Positions 7,949-16,372 of a stretch of 64,000 nucleotides of DNA are shown piece by piece. The stretch comes from an uncultured Phocaeicola sp. (GTDB lineage Bacteria; Bacteroidota; Bacteroidia; Bacteroidales; Bacteroidaceae). The notes under the pieces were generated by a model that worked only from the letters and a program-made list of their open reading frames with translations, did no database searches and was not told the DNA's origin. Where the stretch lies: NCBI GenBank assembly GCA_948579315.1, contig CAPAOL010000004.1, forward strand, positions 16,081-80,080, read 5' to 3'. Position 1 is the first letter of the stretch, and every line of letters begins with the position of its first letter. The position numbers were made by a program, and so were the translations under genes.

Positions 7949-9746
7949 TTAACAAATTTATGCCGAAGTCGTTTTGGGTATAACTCATGTTCAGCAGTCC
8001 GAGTAAAGTCGGTGCCACATCAGTCTGGCCGCCCGGCTCTTGTCTGATTTCGGGCTTGATGCCTTTTCCGTAAATCATTAGTGGAACATGGTTGTAGGAT
8101 TGTGGTATTTCACAGTCCGGACTTCCTACCAATTTCCCATGGTCACCCAGCAAAACAAAGATTGTATTTTCAAACCAAGGTTGTTTGCGTGCTTCTTGCA
8201 TGAATTGCCGGATGGCCCAGTCCGCGTATTCCACAATCTGATCTTCAAGCTTTGTGCTGTGTGGTTTGAAATAGTCAGGTATCACATACGAGGGATGGTT
8301 GCTGATAGAAAGCAATACGGTAAAGAAAGGTTGTCTTTCTTCTGCTCTTTTGTTCAGAATGGGCAAGGCATATTGATATAGGAAATCGTCTTGTACACCA
8401 AAGCTGTTAACGACTTTATCCTTTGGGTAGTTTTCTTGTGCATATATTTCATCAAATCCGTTAGTGCGGAGAAAAGCGTTCATATTATCGTATTGTGATT
8501 CGTGCGTCATGAAGAACAGGTTCCGATAGCCATTATCCTTTAATACGGTGGGCAACCCCGAATAGACAGGTACCACTGCTCCTTTCATGGCATTCCGTTT
8601 CATGATGGCAGGGAAAGAGTAGAGGGTGGCATACATTCCGTGGTTGGTATGTATGCCCGCTGAATAAAAATGGTCAAAACTGAGAGATTCCAGATAAAGG
8701 CTGTCTAGGAAAGGAGTCAGTTTTTTGGTAGATCCGAAATGCTCCATCAAGTTGGCCGACATCGATTCCATGAAAATAAGAACAACATTCTTTTGTGTAG
8801 GGACGGCTGTGCATTTCACTTCACGTGCAATGGGGGAGATGCCTTCTATTCCTTTTCTTTGCAATATACTTTGCATATTGGTTATTGCCTCCTGTTCCGG
8901 CATCAGGTGAAGATAGCGGTTTTCCTTACGGTTATCATCCAGTGTGCTGGTAAGTAGATTAAAGACAGGATTAACCCCTAGCTGATTCAGGAATGGATCG
9001 GTGCAATAGTATGCTTGACTTACCCTGATGGGGTTATATCCCATGCGTCCCCGTATTCCGAATAGACAAAGTCCTATACAAACAGCACCGGCGGCGAATA
9101 TACATAGGCGGTTTATCGGGCTGATGGAAGTAGATTTCGAATTGATGAGATGATAGAAATAAGAAGATAACCGTAGTACACTTCCTGACAGCAGAAGAAT
9201 AGATATCAGTCCTAGAAAAATAGGGAAATAGAATGATGTCTCACCCAATACCATTCCGGCAGTAGTGGCTCCATATCCGAACCAATTGTAAATGGAAGAA
9301 TTGATTGTCTTAAAAAAATAAGAGAAATAAGGGATGTTGGCTGCCGAAATAATGAACGACAGTGAATAAAATAGAATGAAAAAGATAGAGATAAATCTGA
9401 ATACCCACTTGGAGTGATAGTTGCAGAGAGCGGTTATCCATAAAATGACTAATGGTAACAGCAATATGTAGCAAGCTATAACATTGTCAAACCATAGCCC
9501 TTTTATAAATGCAGTGGCTTGCATGAGAAAGTTGTTTTGTATATCGGGAGGAAACTGATAATCTATTGAGGTGAACAGGACAAGCCGGAACAGGAAGAAA
9601 AAAAGTAAAGCAACTATATGTATGATTAATAAGTAAAGTAAAGAAAGAGTAAACTGTTGGATAAGCTTAGCCTGATTCTTACATGCTGTTACAGATTGCT
9701 GCATGAGTGAACGGAGATATTTCATTTGTTTTAGTAAAGTTTGCAT
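7932..9746 (-). CDS. second LTA synthase-like membrane phosphotransferase, 3' end probably frameshifted
   Basis: 604-residue inner-membrane sulfatase-fold protein. The N-terminal half has about five membrane helices after a Lys/Gln-rich start. The extracytoplasmic domain from about residue 310 has the metal-site strand NVVLIFMESMSANLMEHFG, a nucleophile region around HTNHGMYATLYSFPA, and the distal FVLLGDHGKLVG motif. Relatives transfer phosphoglycerol or phosphoethanolamine head groups to glycans. The product ends abruptly at NLLTEQRP, about 50 residues sooner than the paralogue at 2680-4506 after the equivalent point. A matching C-terminal stretch lies in another frame directly downstream (7790-7948), so the gene seems to have suffered an indel. 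The catalytic domain is complete, so activity may survive. Neighbours are surface-glycan genes. Confidence 0.82.
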   Translation of the reverse strand: MQTLLKQMKYLRSLMQQSVTACKNQAKLIQQFTLSLLYLLIIHIVALLFFFLFRLVLFTSIDYQFPPDIQNNFLMQATAFIKGLWFDNVIACYILLLPLVILWITALCNYHSKWVFRFISIFFILFYSLSFIISAANIPYFSYFFKTINSSIYNWFGYGATTAGMVLGETSFYFPIFLGLISILLLSGSVLRLSSYFYHLINSKSTSISPINRLCIFAAGAVCIGLCLFGIRGRMGYNPIRVSQAYYCTDPFLNQLGVNPVFNLLTSTLDDNRKENRYLHLMPEQEAITNMQSILQRKGIEGISPIAREVKCTAVPTQKNVVLIFMESMSANLMEHFGSTKKLTPFLDSLYLESLSFDHFYSAGIHTNHGMYATLYSFPAIMKRNAMKGAVVPVYSGLPTVLKDNGYRNLFFMTHESQYDNMNAFLRTNGFDEIYAQENYPKDKVVNSFGVQDDFLYQYALPILNKRAEERQPFFTVLLSISNHPSYVIPDYFKPHSTKLEDQIVEYADWAIRQFMQEARKQPWFENTIFVLLGDHGKLVGSPDCEIPQSYNHVPLMIYGKGIKPEIRQEPGGQTDVAPTLLGLLNMSYTQNDFGINLLTEQRP

Positions 9747-9775
9747 TTGTTTGAATCAATCCGGATGATTGACAA

Positions 9776-9806
9776 CAAAGGTAAACAGAATTTTAGAAAT
9801 ATCAAA
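9776..9806 (-). promoter_or_regulatory. promoter of the second LTA-synthase-like gene
   Basis: On the minus strand: -33 TTTG (9803-9806), a 19-bp spacer and -7 TACCTTTG (9776-9783), an excellent Bacteroidetes match about 30 bp upstream of the ATG at 9746. Confidence 0.7.
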
Positions 9807-9903
9807 AGAGGGTATGCCAAAAGTAAAATTGACTGCCAATTTGTTCACTTTAGGGGCAGACATGTGAGTCCGCCCGAAAATATGGGCAAGCAGTTTCCGT
9901 TTC

Positions 9904-10893
9904 TTATCCTATTTCTCGGGAAGGAGTAAGGCGGTCTCTTTTCATAGTCAGAACAAAAGGACAGAATAGCCGTGCTATCCGGTTGAGGCGCTCCAGACGT
10001 CCGTCTTTCCGCGTTCCGTTTAATTTCTGCCGGAGGAGTTCCCATAATTGCAGTTTTACCCGGTCTGTTGTGCTTAGTTTGGCAATGCGGTTGTAAAGCA
10101 TTCCCCTTCGTATGCACCGTTTGTATCTGCTCAGGTGGGTAAGGTGTTGTTCCATAATGCGTACTATCTCAATATCTTCGCTCTTACCCCCTCCGTTGTT
10201 TTCAGCTTTGACGGTAACTTTCTGGTTATGTTGTCTGAAGTAGTTCAGTACTTCATATCTTTCTATAATGTCTCCTTGCATTGCCATATAAAACCAGAAC
10301 AGCCAGTCGCCGCTGTAGCGCATTTGCAGGCATTGTTCCATATTTTGGGCATTTACCATGCTTTTTCTGAAAATGGCCGAGCTTGCATTGGCTATATAGC
10401 TGCGCCAGTAAAGGTTATGTTCGGCATAAGTCTTCCCATTGAATACGGCGTATGGAGGTATGGCAGATTTCCATTTGTTCATGTCGTAACTCAGCACATT
10501 ACCGTCTTTATCAATATACTTGGAACCGGCAAAGCATACGGCGGCTTGTTGGTATTTCTCCATTAAAGGAACTACTTTCTCTAAAAAAGTAAGCTCACAC
10601 AAGTCATCGGCTTCGGCTATCCATATATATTTTCCTTTGGCTAATTGCATGCCTTTAAACCATTGTTTAAATGGATTTCCGGTGTTGTGTTCGTTTAATA
10701 GAATATGGCTCACTTTGGCATGGTCTTGATAGTCCGATAATACCTCTTCGCTACCGTCTGTTGAGGCATCATCAAGTAAAATCAGTTCGATATTCTGATA
10801 GGTCTGTTGCAGAATACTCTGAATTCGTAGATTGAGGTATCGTTTATAATTATAATTAGGTACCACTACACTGACCAAGGGAAGTGCATTCAT
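9904..10893 (-). CDS. GT2 family glycosyltransferase
   Basis: 329-residue cytoplasmic GT-A enzyme. It opens with the nucleotide-sugar-binding strand LVSVVVPNYNYKRYLNLRI, then ELILLDDASTDGSEEVL and the metal-binding region YIWIAEADDLCELTFLEKVV, as in many O-antigen and LPS-core transferases. There are no membrane segments. The C-terminal 90 residues are basic and suit association with the membrane surface. It has its own promoter at 10929-10960 and is divergent from the GT4 gene at 11140. Donor and acceptor are unknown; a role in the surrounding LPS/surface-glycan region is inferred from context. Confidence 0.87.
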   Translation of the reverse strand: MNALPLVSVVVPNYNYKRYLNLRIQSILQQTYQNIELILLDDASTDGSEEVLSDYQDHAKVSHILLNEHNTGNPFKQWFKGMQLAKGKYIWIAEADDLCELTFLEKVVPLMEKYQQAAVCFAGSKYIDKDGNVLSYDMNKWKSAIPPYAVFNGKTYAEHNLYWRSYIANASSAIFRKSMVNAQNMEQCLQMRYSGDWLFWFYMAMQGDIIERYEVLNYFRQHNQKVTVKAENNGGGKSEDIEIVRIMEQHLTHLSRYKRCIRRGMLYNRIAKLSTTDRVKLQLWELLRQKLNGTRKDGRLERLNRIARLFCPFVLTMKRDRLTPSREIG

Positions 10894-10928
10894 GCTTTAT
10901 TGTTAAGTTAGTTCTTGTTTTATTTCTA

Positions 10929-11060
10929 CAAATGTAATGTTATACAGGTAAATAAACAAGTTGCTTCTTTGTTTTTTTTTTCAAAAAACAGGAATTTTGT
11001 TGAACTTTTAAAAAGAAACGATAATTAACATTTTAGTATGCAGTCTTTCTTGTACCTTTG
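10929..11060. promoter_or_regulatory. divergent promoter region between GT2 and GT4 genes
   Basis: Minus strand: CTTG at 10957-10960, a 20-bp spacer and TACATTTG at 10929-10936 drive the GT2 gene. Plus strand: TACCTTTG at 11053-11060 drives the GT4 gene, with a weak TTTA-like -33 about 18 bp upstream. Between them is an AT-rich tract with an 11-T run near 10970-10981. The plus transcript would carry an untranslated leader of about 70 nt. Confidence 0.6.
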
Positions 11061-11139
11061 CATTATACACTACATAGCATTTGCTGTATTAAACTAAAAA
11101 TTAAATTAGACATTAGACTATTGTTTAAATTCAATTAGT

Positions 11140-12456
11140 ATGAGAAAGAAAATTCTTTTTATTATTCCGTACATTCCTTATCCGCTGGATTCGGGCGGTA
11201 ATCAAGCTTTCTTTAATATGGTGGAATATCTGCGTCATAAGATGGCCGTATCTGTATTGCTTTATCCTGAAACAGGGAGACGTATGCAAGATGTAGAGTC
11301 ATTGAAGAAAATTTGGGATAATGTGGATTTCTTTATTTATACTCCTAAAACTAAAACTGTCAGATTACCCAAAATTAAACATCCTTTTTATTATAAATGG
11401 CTGCAAAAGATACATGCGTCTGTAACCCGTAAAATGAACCGGCAACAGATATGGACGGATGAAACGGGCGAAGTTGTGGATTTAGTACGGGGAAAGAGTA
11501 CTTTGTTCAGCTCTTGTTTCCAGCCGCTAGACCAGGGGTATGTGGAGTATGTTTCTCAGGTGGCTCATTCAGGTTTTGATATTATTCAAGTAGAGTTTTA
11601 TGAACTGTTGTCATTGGGATTCTTGTTGCCTGAAAATGTACAGACTATTTTTGTGCATCATGAACTCCGCTACATCCGTAATGAAAAGGAGATTACTTTG
11701 TTCAGGGAACAGACTGCCGGTGACAGGATGTTGTTTCATATAGCAAAGGATTTTGAGCGCAGTGCATTATTGAAATATAAAGATGTTATTGTTCTGACTG
11801 AAGTAGACCGTAAAATTATGGAGGACTTCATAGGACGGAAAGACCATATCTACACTTCTCCGGCTGTGGTGCAAGTGGGTGACAGGCTGGAACAGCCTTT
11901 TGTTCCGGTCCAAAGCGGACGCCTGACTTTTGTGGGAAGTGAGGATCATTTTCCCAATCTGGATGCCGTGGCATGGTTCTGTCACGAAGTGATTCCGCAT
12001 CTGCGTAAACGTCATTTTTCGTTTACATTGCAAGTAATTGGTAAATGGCGTGGAGAGTGTATCAATCGTTTGCAGTCCGAATACCCGGAATTGAAGCTGG
12101 CAGGCTATGTGGAAGATCTGGGCTCTTTTTTAAAAGGCAGTGTTGCTGTTGTTCCAATACGTATCGGTAGTGGTATGCGTATGAAAATATTAGATGCTGT
12201 ATTGTCAAAAGTTCCTTTTGTAACGACGGCAAAGGGTGTGGAAGGCATTGATTTTAAGGATGGTGAAGATTGCTTGATTGTTGATGACCCTGCCGGATTT
12301 GCAGAAGCTGTCATAGCCTTGTCAAGTAATCCGCAGTTGCAGAGACAGTTGGTTACCCATGCGGAAGACAGTTTGCGGCAAGTATATAACCCCGGACAGA
12401 TGCAGGAAAGAAGGCTTGCCGTGTATGAACAAATATTAGGGGATAAAGTGGGGTAA
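11140..12456 (+). CDS. GT4-type glycosyltransferase
   Basis: 438-residue GT-B fold glycosyltransferase. The N-terminal Rossmann domain begins KILFIIPYIPYPLDSGGNQAFFNM, where the Gly-rich loop contacts the acceptor. The C-terminal nucleotide-sugar domain includes RLTFVGSEDHFPNLDAV and the GT4 signature region VPIRIGSGMRMKILDAVLSKVPFVTTAKGVEGI, in which E-to-D changes in the canonical EX7E motif are visible. No membrane helix. It is followed 57 bp later by an MsbA-like exporter with its own promoter. Likely adds a sugar to LPS core or O-glycan in the cytoplasm; specificity unknown. Confidence 0.88.
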   Translation: MRKKILFIIPYIPYPLDSGGNQAFFNMVEYLRHKMAVSVLLYPETGRRMQDVESLKKIWDNVDFFIYTPKTKTVRLPKIKHPFYYKWLQKIHASVTRKMNRQQIWTDETGEVVDLVRGKSTLFSSCFQPLDQGYVEYVSQVAHSGFDIIQVEFYELLSLGFLLPENVQTIFVHHELRYIRNEKEITLFREQTAGDRMLFHIAKDFERSALLKYKDVIVLTEVDRKIMEDFIGRKDHIYTSPAVVQVGDRLEQPFVPVQSGRLTFVGSEDHFPNLDAVAWFCHEVIPHLRKRHFSFTLQVIGKWRGECINRLQSEYPELKLAGYVEDLGSFLKGSVAVVPIRIGSGMRMKILDAVLSKVPFVTTAKGVEGIDFKDGEDCLIVDDPAGFAEAVIALSSNPQLQRQLVTHAEDSLRQVYNPGQMQERRLAVYEQILGDKVG

Positions 12457-12458
12457 TC

Positions 12459-12489
12459 TTGGGTGATTATTTCTTTTTTGTTACCTTTG
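12459..12489 (+). promoter_or_regulatory. promoter of the ABC exporter gene
   Basis: TTGG at 12459-12462, a 19-bp spacer and TACCTTTG at 12482-12489. The in-frame TTG at 12505 is too close to the predicted transcript start, so the ATG at 12514 is used. Confidence 0.55.
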
Positions 12490-12513
12490 CGGCATTATAT
12501 ATAATTGATAATT

Positions 12514-14352
12514 ATGCTGAAACAGTTCTTTAGTTTGTTGAAGCGGTATATTCTTCCATACCGCAAATATTTGACATGGGCATTGATACTGAACTTTCTG
12601 TCGCAATGGCTTAATGTGTTTTCGTTCATGGCGATTGTGCCAATTTTGAACATTCTGTTCAAAATTGATACCAAGTCTTATGAGTACATTCCTATGGATA
12701 TTCATAATTTGGATAAGGATGTACTCATAAATAATGCCTATTACTTTGTGAGCAATTTTGTGGCGACAAATGGTGCGTTCTATACACTTGCCATGATGGG
12801 AGGAATACTTATCTTTATGACTATGTTGAAAACTGCCGGTTATTTTGCTTCTGCGGCTGTCATGGTACCTTTGCGTACAGGTATTGTCCGGGATATCCGT
12901 ATTCAGGTTTATAATAAAGTGTTAAGTCTTCCTTTGAGTTTTTTCTCAGAAGAACGTAAAGGAGATATCATAGCCCGTATGAGTGCGGATGTTACGGTGG
13001 TGGAGAACTCGTTGACCAGTTCCATCGATATGCTTATCCGTAATCCTATCGCTCTTTTGGTTTGTTTTGTCACTCTGTTTTCGGTAAGTTGGCAAATGAC
13101 GCTTTTTGTTATCTTTATTTTACCTCTGACAGGTTGGATAATGGGGGTTGTCAGCCGGAAGCTGAAAAGACAGTCCTCTACAGCACAGGCGCAATGGGGA
13201 GATATTATGTCCCAATTGGATGAAACATTAGGAGGTTTAAGGGTTATCAAAGCGTTTATAGCCGAAAGCAAAATGTCTGCCCGGTTCTCTAAAACAAACA
13301 ATGACTTCCGCGATGCAATGAACGAGATGATTATCCGGCAAAGTTCAGCCCACCCCATGAGTGAGTTTTTAGGCACTTGTGTGATTGTGACCGTGCTGTT
13401 GTTTGGCGGTGCTTTAATCTTAAATACAAACTATGCTCCGATGGATGCGGCTACTTTCATATTTTATCTGATTATCCTTTATAGTATCATCAATCCTTTG
13501 AAAGAATTTTCAAGAGCATTTTATAATATTCCGCAGGGATTGGCCAGTATGGAGCGAATTGATATGATATTGAAAGCGGAAAATCATATCGTAGAGCCGG
13601 AGCAGCCTTTGCCATTGGACGCTTTCACAGATAAGTTAGAGTTTAAAAATGTAAGTTTCAGCTATGTAGAAGGGCGTCCGGTCTTGAACCATATCAATCT
13701 GACTGTTCCTAAAGGAAAAACGATTGCACTGGTGGGTCAGTCCGGTTCCGGAAAGTCTACTTTAGTGGACTTGGTACCGCGTTATCACGATGTATCGGAG
13801 GGTGCATTGCTGATTGACGGCAAGAATGTGAAAGATGTATCCATCCACAGTTTACGTTCTCTGATTGGTAATGTAAATCAGGAAGCTATTCTGTTTAATG
13901 ACACCTTCTATAACAATATTACTTTTGGTGTAGAGAATGCCACTATGGAGCAAGTAATAGAAGCTGCCAAGATAGCGAATGCACATGATTTCATTATGGA
14001 AACGGAAAAAGGATATGACACGATGATTGGTGATCGTGGAGGGCGTTTGTCCGGTGGTCAGCGTCAGCGTGTCAGTATAGCCCGTGCAATTTTGAAAAAT
14101 CCTCCTATCCTTATATTAGATGAGGCTACTTCGGCTCTTGACACAGAGTCCGAGCGTTTGGTTCAGGAAGCGTTGGAGCGTTTGATGAAATCGCGTACTA
14201 CTATCGCTATCGCACATAGATTGAGTACCATTAAGAATGCCGATGAAATTTGTGTACTTTATGAAGGCGACATTGTAGAAAGAGGAACTCACGATGAACT
14301 GATAGCCTTGAATGGATATTACAAGAAGTTGAACGATATGCAGTCTTTGTAA
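12514..14352 (+). CDS. MsbA-like ABC exporter (lipid A/lipid-linked glycan flippase)
   Basis: 612-residue half-transporter with an N-terminal six-helix ABC membrane domain (about residues 15-330, with an unusually long periplasmic loop between helices 1 and 2) fused to a nucleotide-binding domain. The latter shows Walker A GQSGSGKST, Q-loop region GNVNQEAILFN, signature LSGGQRQR, Walker B ILILDEATSALD and H-loop IAHRLST. The order fits MsbA and other type IV exporters that form homodimers and flip lipid A-core or lipid-linked oligosaccharide across the inner membrane. Its place between LPS-type glycosyltransferases supports that job, but a peptide or drug exporter cannot be fully excluded. 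The next gene starts 1 bp after its stop. Confidence 0.88.
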   Translation: MLKQFFSLLKRYILPYRKYLTWALILNFLSQWLNVFSFMAIVPILNILFKIDTKSYEYIPMDIHNLDKDVLINNAYYFVSNFVATNGAFYTLAMMGGILIFMTMLKTAGYFASAAVMVPLRTGIVRDIRIQVYNKVLSLPLSFFSEERKGDIIARMSADVTVVENSLTSSIDMLIRNPIALLVCFVTLFSVSWQMTLFVIFILPLTGWIMGVVSRKLKRQSSTAQAQWGDIMSQLDETLGGLRVIKAFIAESKMSARFSKTNNDFRDAMNEMIIRQSSAHPMSEFLGTCVIVTVLLFGGALILNTNYAPMDAATFIFYLIILYSIINPLKEFSRAFYNIPQGLASMERIDMILKAENHIVEPEQPLPLDAFTDKLEFKNVSFSYVEGRPVLNHINLTVPKGKTIALVGQSGSGKSTLVDLVPRYHDVSEGALLIDGKNVKDVSIHSLRSLIGNVNQEAILFNDTFYNNITFGVENATMEQVIEAAKIANAHDFIMETEKGYDTMIGDRGGRLSGGQRQRVSIARAILKNPPILILDEATSALDTESERLVQEALERLMKSRTTIAIAHRLSTIKNADEICVLYEGDIVERGTHDELIALNGYYKKLNDMQSL

Positions 14353-14353
14353 A

Positions 14354-15286
14354 GTGGAGCAAATAAAGAAATTGGCAATTGTTATTCCCGCCTACAAGGG
14401 GCGTTTCCTTAAGGAAACGCTCGACTCAATTGCAGTTCAGGCCCATAAAGATGAGTTCGTGTTATATATAGGTGATGATGCAAGTCCTGAAAGATTGGAT
14501 AAGATTGTGGAATCTTATCAGAATAAGGTAAATCTGGTGTATCATCGCTTTAGCGAAAATATGGGGGGCAAAGATTTGGTGGCCCATTGGGAGAGGTGTA
14601 TCCAGCTGTCTGCAGAGCCGTTTATCTGGCTTTTCTCGGATGATGATTTGATGCCGGCTGATGGTGTGGAACGTGTCATGGAGGCTTTGTCGCGCCCACA
14701 CCATCAGCGAGGATATTTCTTTCGTTTTCCATTAGCTGTCATTGATGGTGAAAACAAGCGGATACGTGCCAATCGTCCTTTGGAAGAAGGAAGTGTGTCT
14801 TGTTACCGGCTGCTGCTAGATAAGTTACAGGGAAAGATAGATTCGGCTGCCGTAGAGTACGTGTTCAGTCGGGAGATATGGCAGTCGGCAGGTGGTTTTG
14901 TTCATTTTCCTATGGCTTGGTGTTCGGATGATGCTACGTGGGCTGCTTTTGCCCGTCATGCGGGGGGTGTTATTTCTTTGCCGGGGCAGCCTGTATGTTG
15001 GAGGAATGTTGAAGGTGCAAACATCAGTAACTCTGCCGGTCATGACAAAGATAAATTGCACGCTACTATTCTTTTCTTGAGATGGATGAGGAATATGTTT
15101 TCCGATTATGTGGATGATCCGGAGCTGATTAGTGCATTGCAATGCTATATCCATACCATCCTTCGTATTTCATTGCATAAACATTATAATATATGTGGTT
15201 TGTGGGGGGTATCTATGGCTTTGGGAAGATTTAATAAAAGGGCGGCCTTTACTACGTTTTTCAGGAATTTTAGGTTGTTCTCTTAA
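14354..15286 (+). CDS. GT2 family glycosyltransferase (GTG start)
   Basis: 310-residue GT-A glycosyltransferase. Motifs: KKLAIVIPAYKGRFLKETLDSI, FVLYIGDDASPERLDKI and the metal-binding FIWLFSDDDLMPADGVERV. The GTG start lies directly after the ABC exporter stop, so translation is probably coupled and the two act in one pathway. The C-terminus, VSMALGRFNKRAAFTTFFRNF, resembles LPS rhamnosyl- and hexosyltransferases but is not diagnostic. It is the last gene before a 1.1-kb gene-free segment. Confidence 0.86.
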   Translation: MEQIKKLAIVIPAYKGRFLKETLDSIAVQAHKDEFVLYIGDDASPERLDKIVESYQNKVNLVYHRFSENMGGKDLVAHWERCIQLSAEPFIWLFSDDDLMPADGVERVMEALSRPHHQRGYFFRFPLAVIDGENKRIRANRPLEEGSVSCYRLLLDKLQGKIDSAAVEYVFSREIWQSAGGFVHFPMAWCSDDATWAAFARHAGGVISLPGQPVCWRNVEGANISNSAGHDKDKLHATILFLRWMRNMFSDYVDDPELISALQCYIHTILRISLHKHYNICGLWGVSMALGRFNKRAAFTTFFRNFRLFS

Positions 15287-15565
15287 TTTCATTTATGCAG
15301 CCGCTTGCGATTTCTCAAGAGTGCCTGTATTTTCATAAAAAGTTTGGGTGCATATATGCTCTCACTTCATATTTCTGTCCTGTATGTATAGTCAGATGTA
15401 TATCTTCCTGTCATATATTGTTTCACTTTTTTAAAGAAGGACATTGGGGAGTTTTTTCATCCGTAAGGAATTGTGTGGTTTTAAAATCAGATTCATCCTT
15501 AAAATATCTTATCCGCATCCCTAAACATTTCTTGCTGTATGGTTAAGGGTTTTCTTCCTGTTTGT

Positions 15566-15693
15566 TCTATCTCCGCAAGCCTTTGGAGTTAACTCCATAG
15601 TCTTGGGAGATAACTCCAAAGCTTATGGAGATAACTCCAAAGGCTATGGAGATAGAATAGATGCATATAAAAAGGTTTAATCTGGAGATAGAA
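15566..15693. repeat. 21-bp-period nested palindrome array
   Basis: GGAGTTAACTCC at 15585-15596, GGAGATAACTCC at 15606-15617 and 15627-15638, and a half unit GGAGATAG at 15648-15655 start exactly 21 bp apart. Each full unit is itself a (near-)palindrome. The left side (TTCTATCTCC at 15566-15574, then CTTTGGAGTT) is the approximate reverse complement of the right side (CCAAAGG...GGAGATAGAA), so the whole block folds as one imperfect stem centred near 15611. A further GGAGATAGAA lies at 15684-15693. Confidence 0.85.
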
Positions 15694-16003
15694 AAAGCTT
15701 ATGCAATAGGGCTGACTGCTATACACATCCATTCATTCCCTTATTTATTGGAAGAATTTATAGATAGCCTGTATTATTGATTGTCTTATTTTGAAGGAAA
15801 GATAATGAATTCTTTTAAACGTTTTGATCTTTTTCACCGTTGCCATGCCTTCGTTATCCGTCATTCTGTGAAAGTACACACTCTTTATTGCACTTTTGCA
15901 AGGAAAAAGTCTGAAAATGCCATACTTTATATCAAGTCGGAGCAGCTTACAGGAAAGAATATATAACTGACAGTAAGTAGGTTATGAGAAATTCTGTTTT
16001 AAA

Positions 16004-16111
16004 ATGTAGTGAGGGCATGAGGGTATAAGTGAGAGCAATTTTTTTTATCATCACTACATAAATATCTTATAATTAACTTGTTATATATGTAGTGAGGGCA
16101 TGAGGGTATAA
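16004..16111 (+). repeat. 25-bp direct repeat pair with an inverted 9-mer between
   Basis: The same 25-mer, starting ATGTAGTGAGGGCATGAGGG, occurs at 16004-16028 and 16087-16111, 83 bp apart. Between them TCACTACAT (16051-16059) is the reverse complement of the first nine bases of each copy, so either copy can pair with it. No gene spans the repeats. Confidence 0.85.
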
Positions 16112-16372
16112 ATGTTCCGAACTTTCTAGTGAGCTGATATATTAAGAATACTTTCGGATGTTATCCAAAGAATAAAATGATACTTTAAGAACAAAGGTTC
16201 TCCCCTTGATTTTTCAGGTGAATCCTAAAGGAAGCCAGGATTTTTTGAAGGGGGGGGATAATGTTAAGACGGTATGAAATTTTATTTTGGATAGCGCTGA
16301 TTATCTTGTAATTGCATATAAGAGAGCATGGAATTATTAGAATTTTGATTTGGTATGATAAAAATAAAAGTA

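Larger units (their letters stand above)
15287..16372. other. gene-poor 1.1-kb segment with repeats inside the glycan region
   Basis: No convincing gene on either strand. Two open stretches (plus 15295-15546 and 15781-15966) give Cys/His/Phe-rich translations without recognisable motifs, ribosome-binding context or promoters. What the segment does hold is the nested palindromic array at 15566-15693 and a 25-bp direct repeat pair at 16004-16111. Both ends touch glycosyltransferase genes pointing toward each other. It may be a scar of recombination or element loss between two halves of the surface-glycan region. Confidence 0.6.

Noticed and set aside
7932..9746. True lipoteichoic acid synthase
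   Set aside because: The surroundings are those of a Gram-negative with lipid A, core and LPS-type genes; the fold is shared by other head-group transferases.
15566..15693. CRISPR array
   Set aside because: The spaced units are themselves palindromes joined by 9-bp linkers that are also related; there are no unique spacers of 30 bp or so and no cas genes nearby.
15295..15966. Two plus-strand open stretches (15295-15546 and 15781-15966) as possible small genes
   Set aside because: Their translations are rich in Cys, His and Phe without recognisable motif, they have no -7 box at a fitting distance, and the repeat array lies between them. I treat the segment as noncoding.
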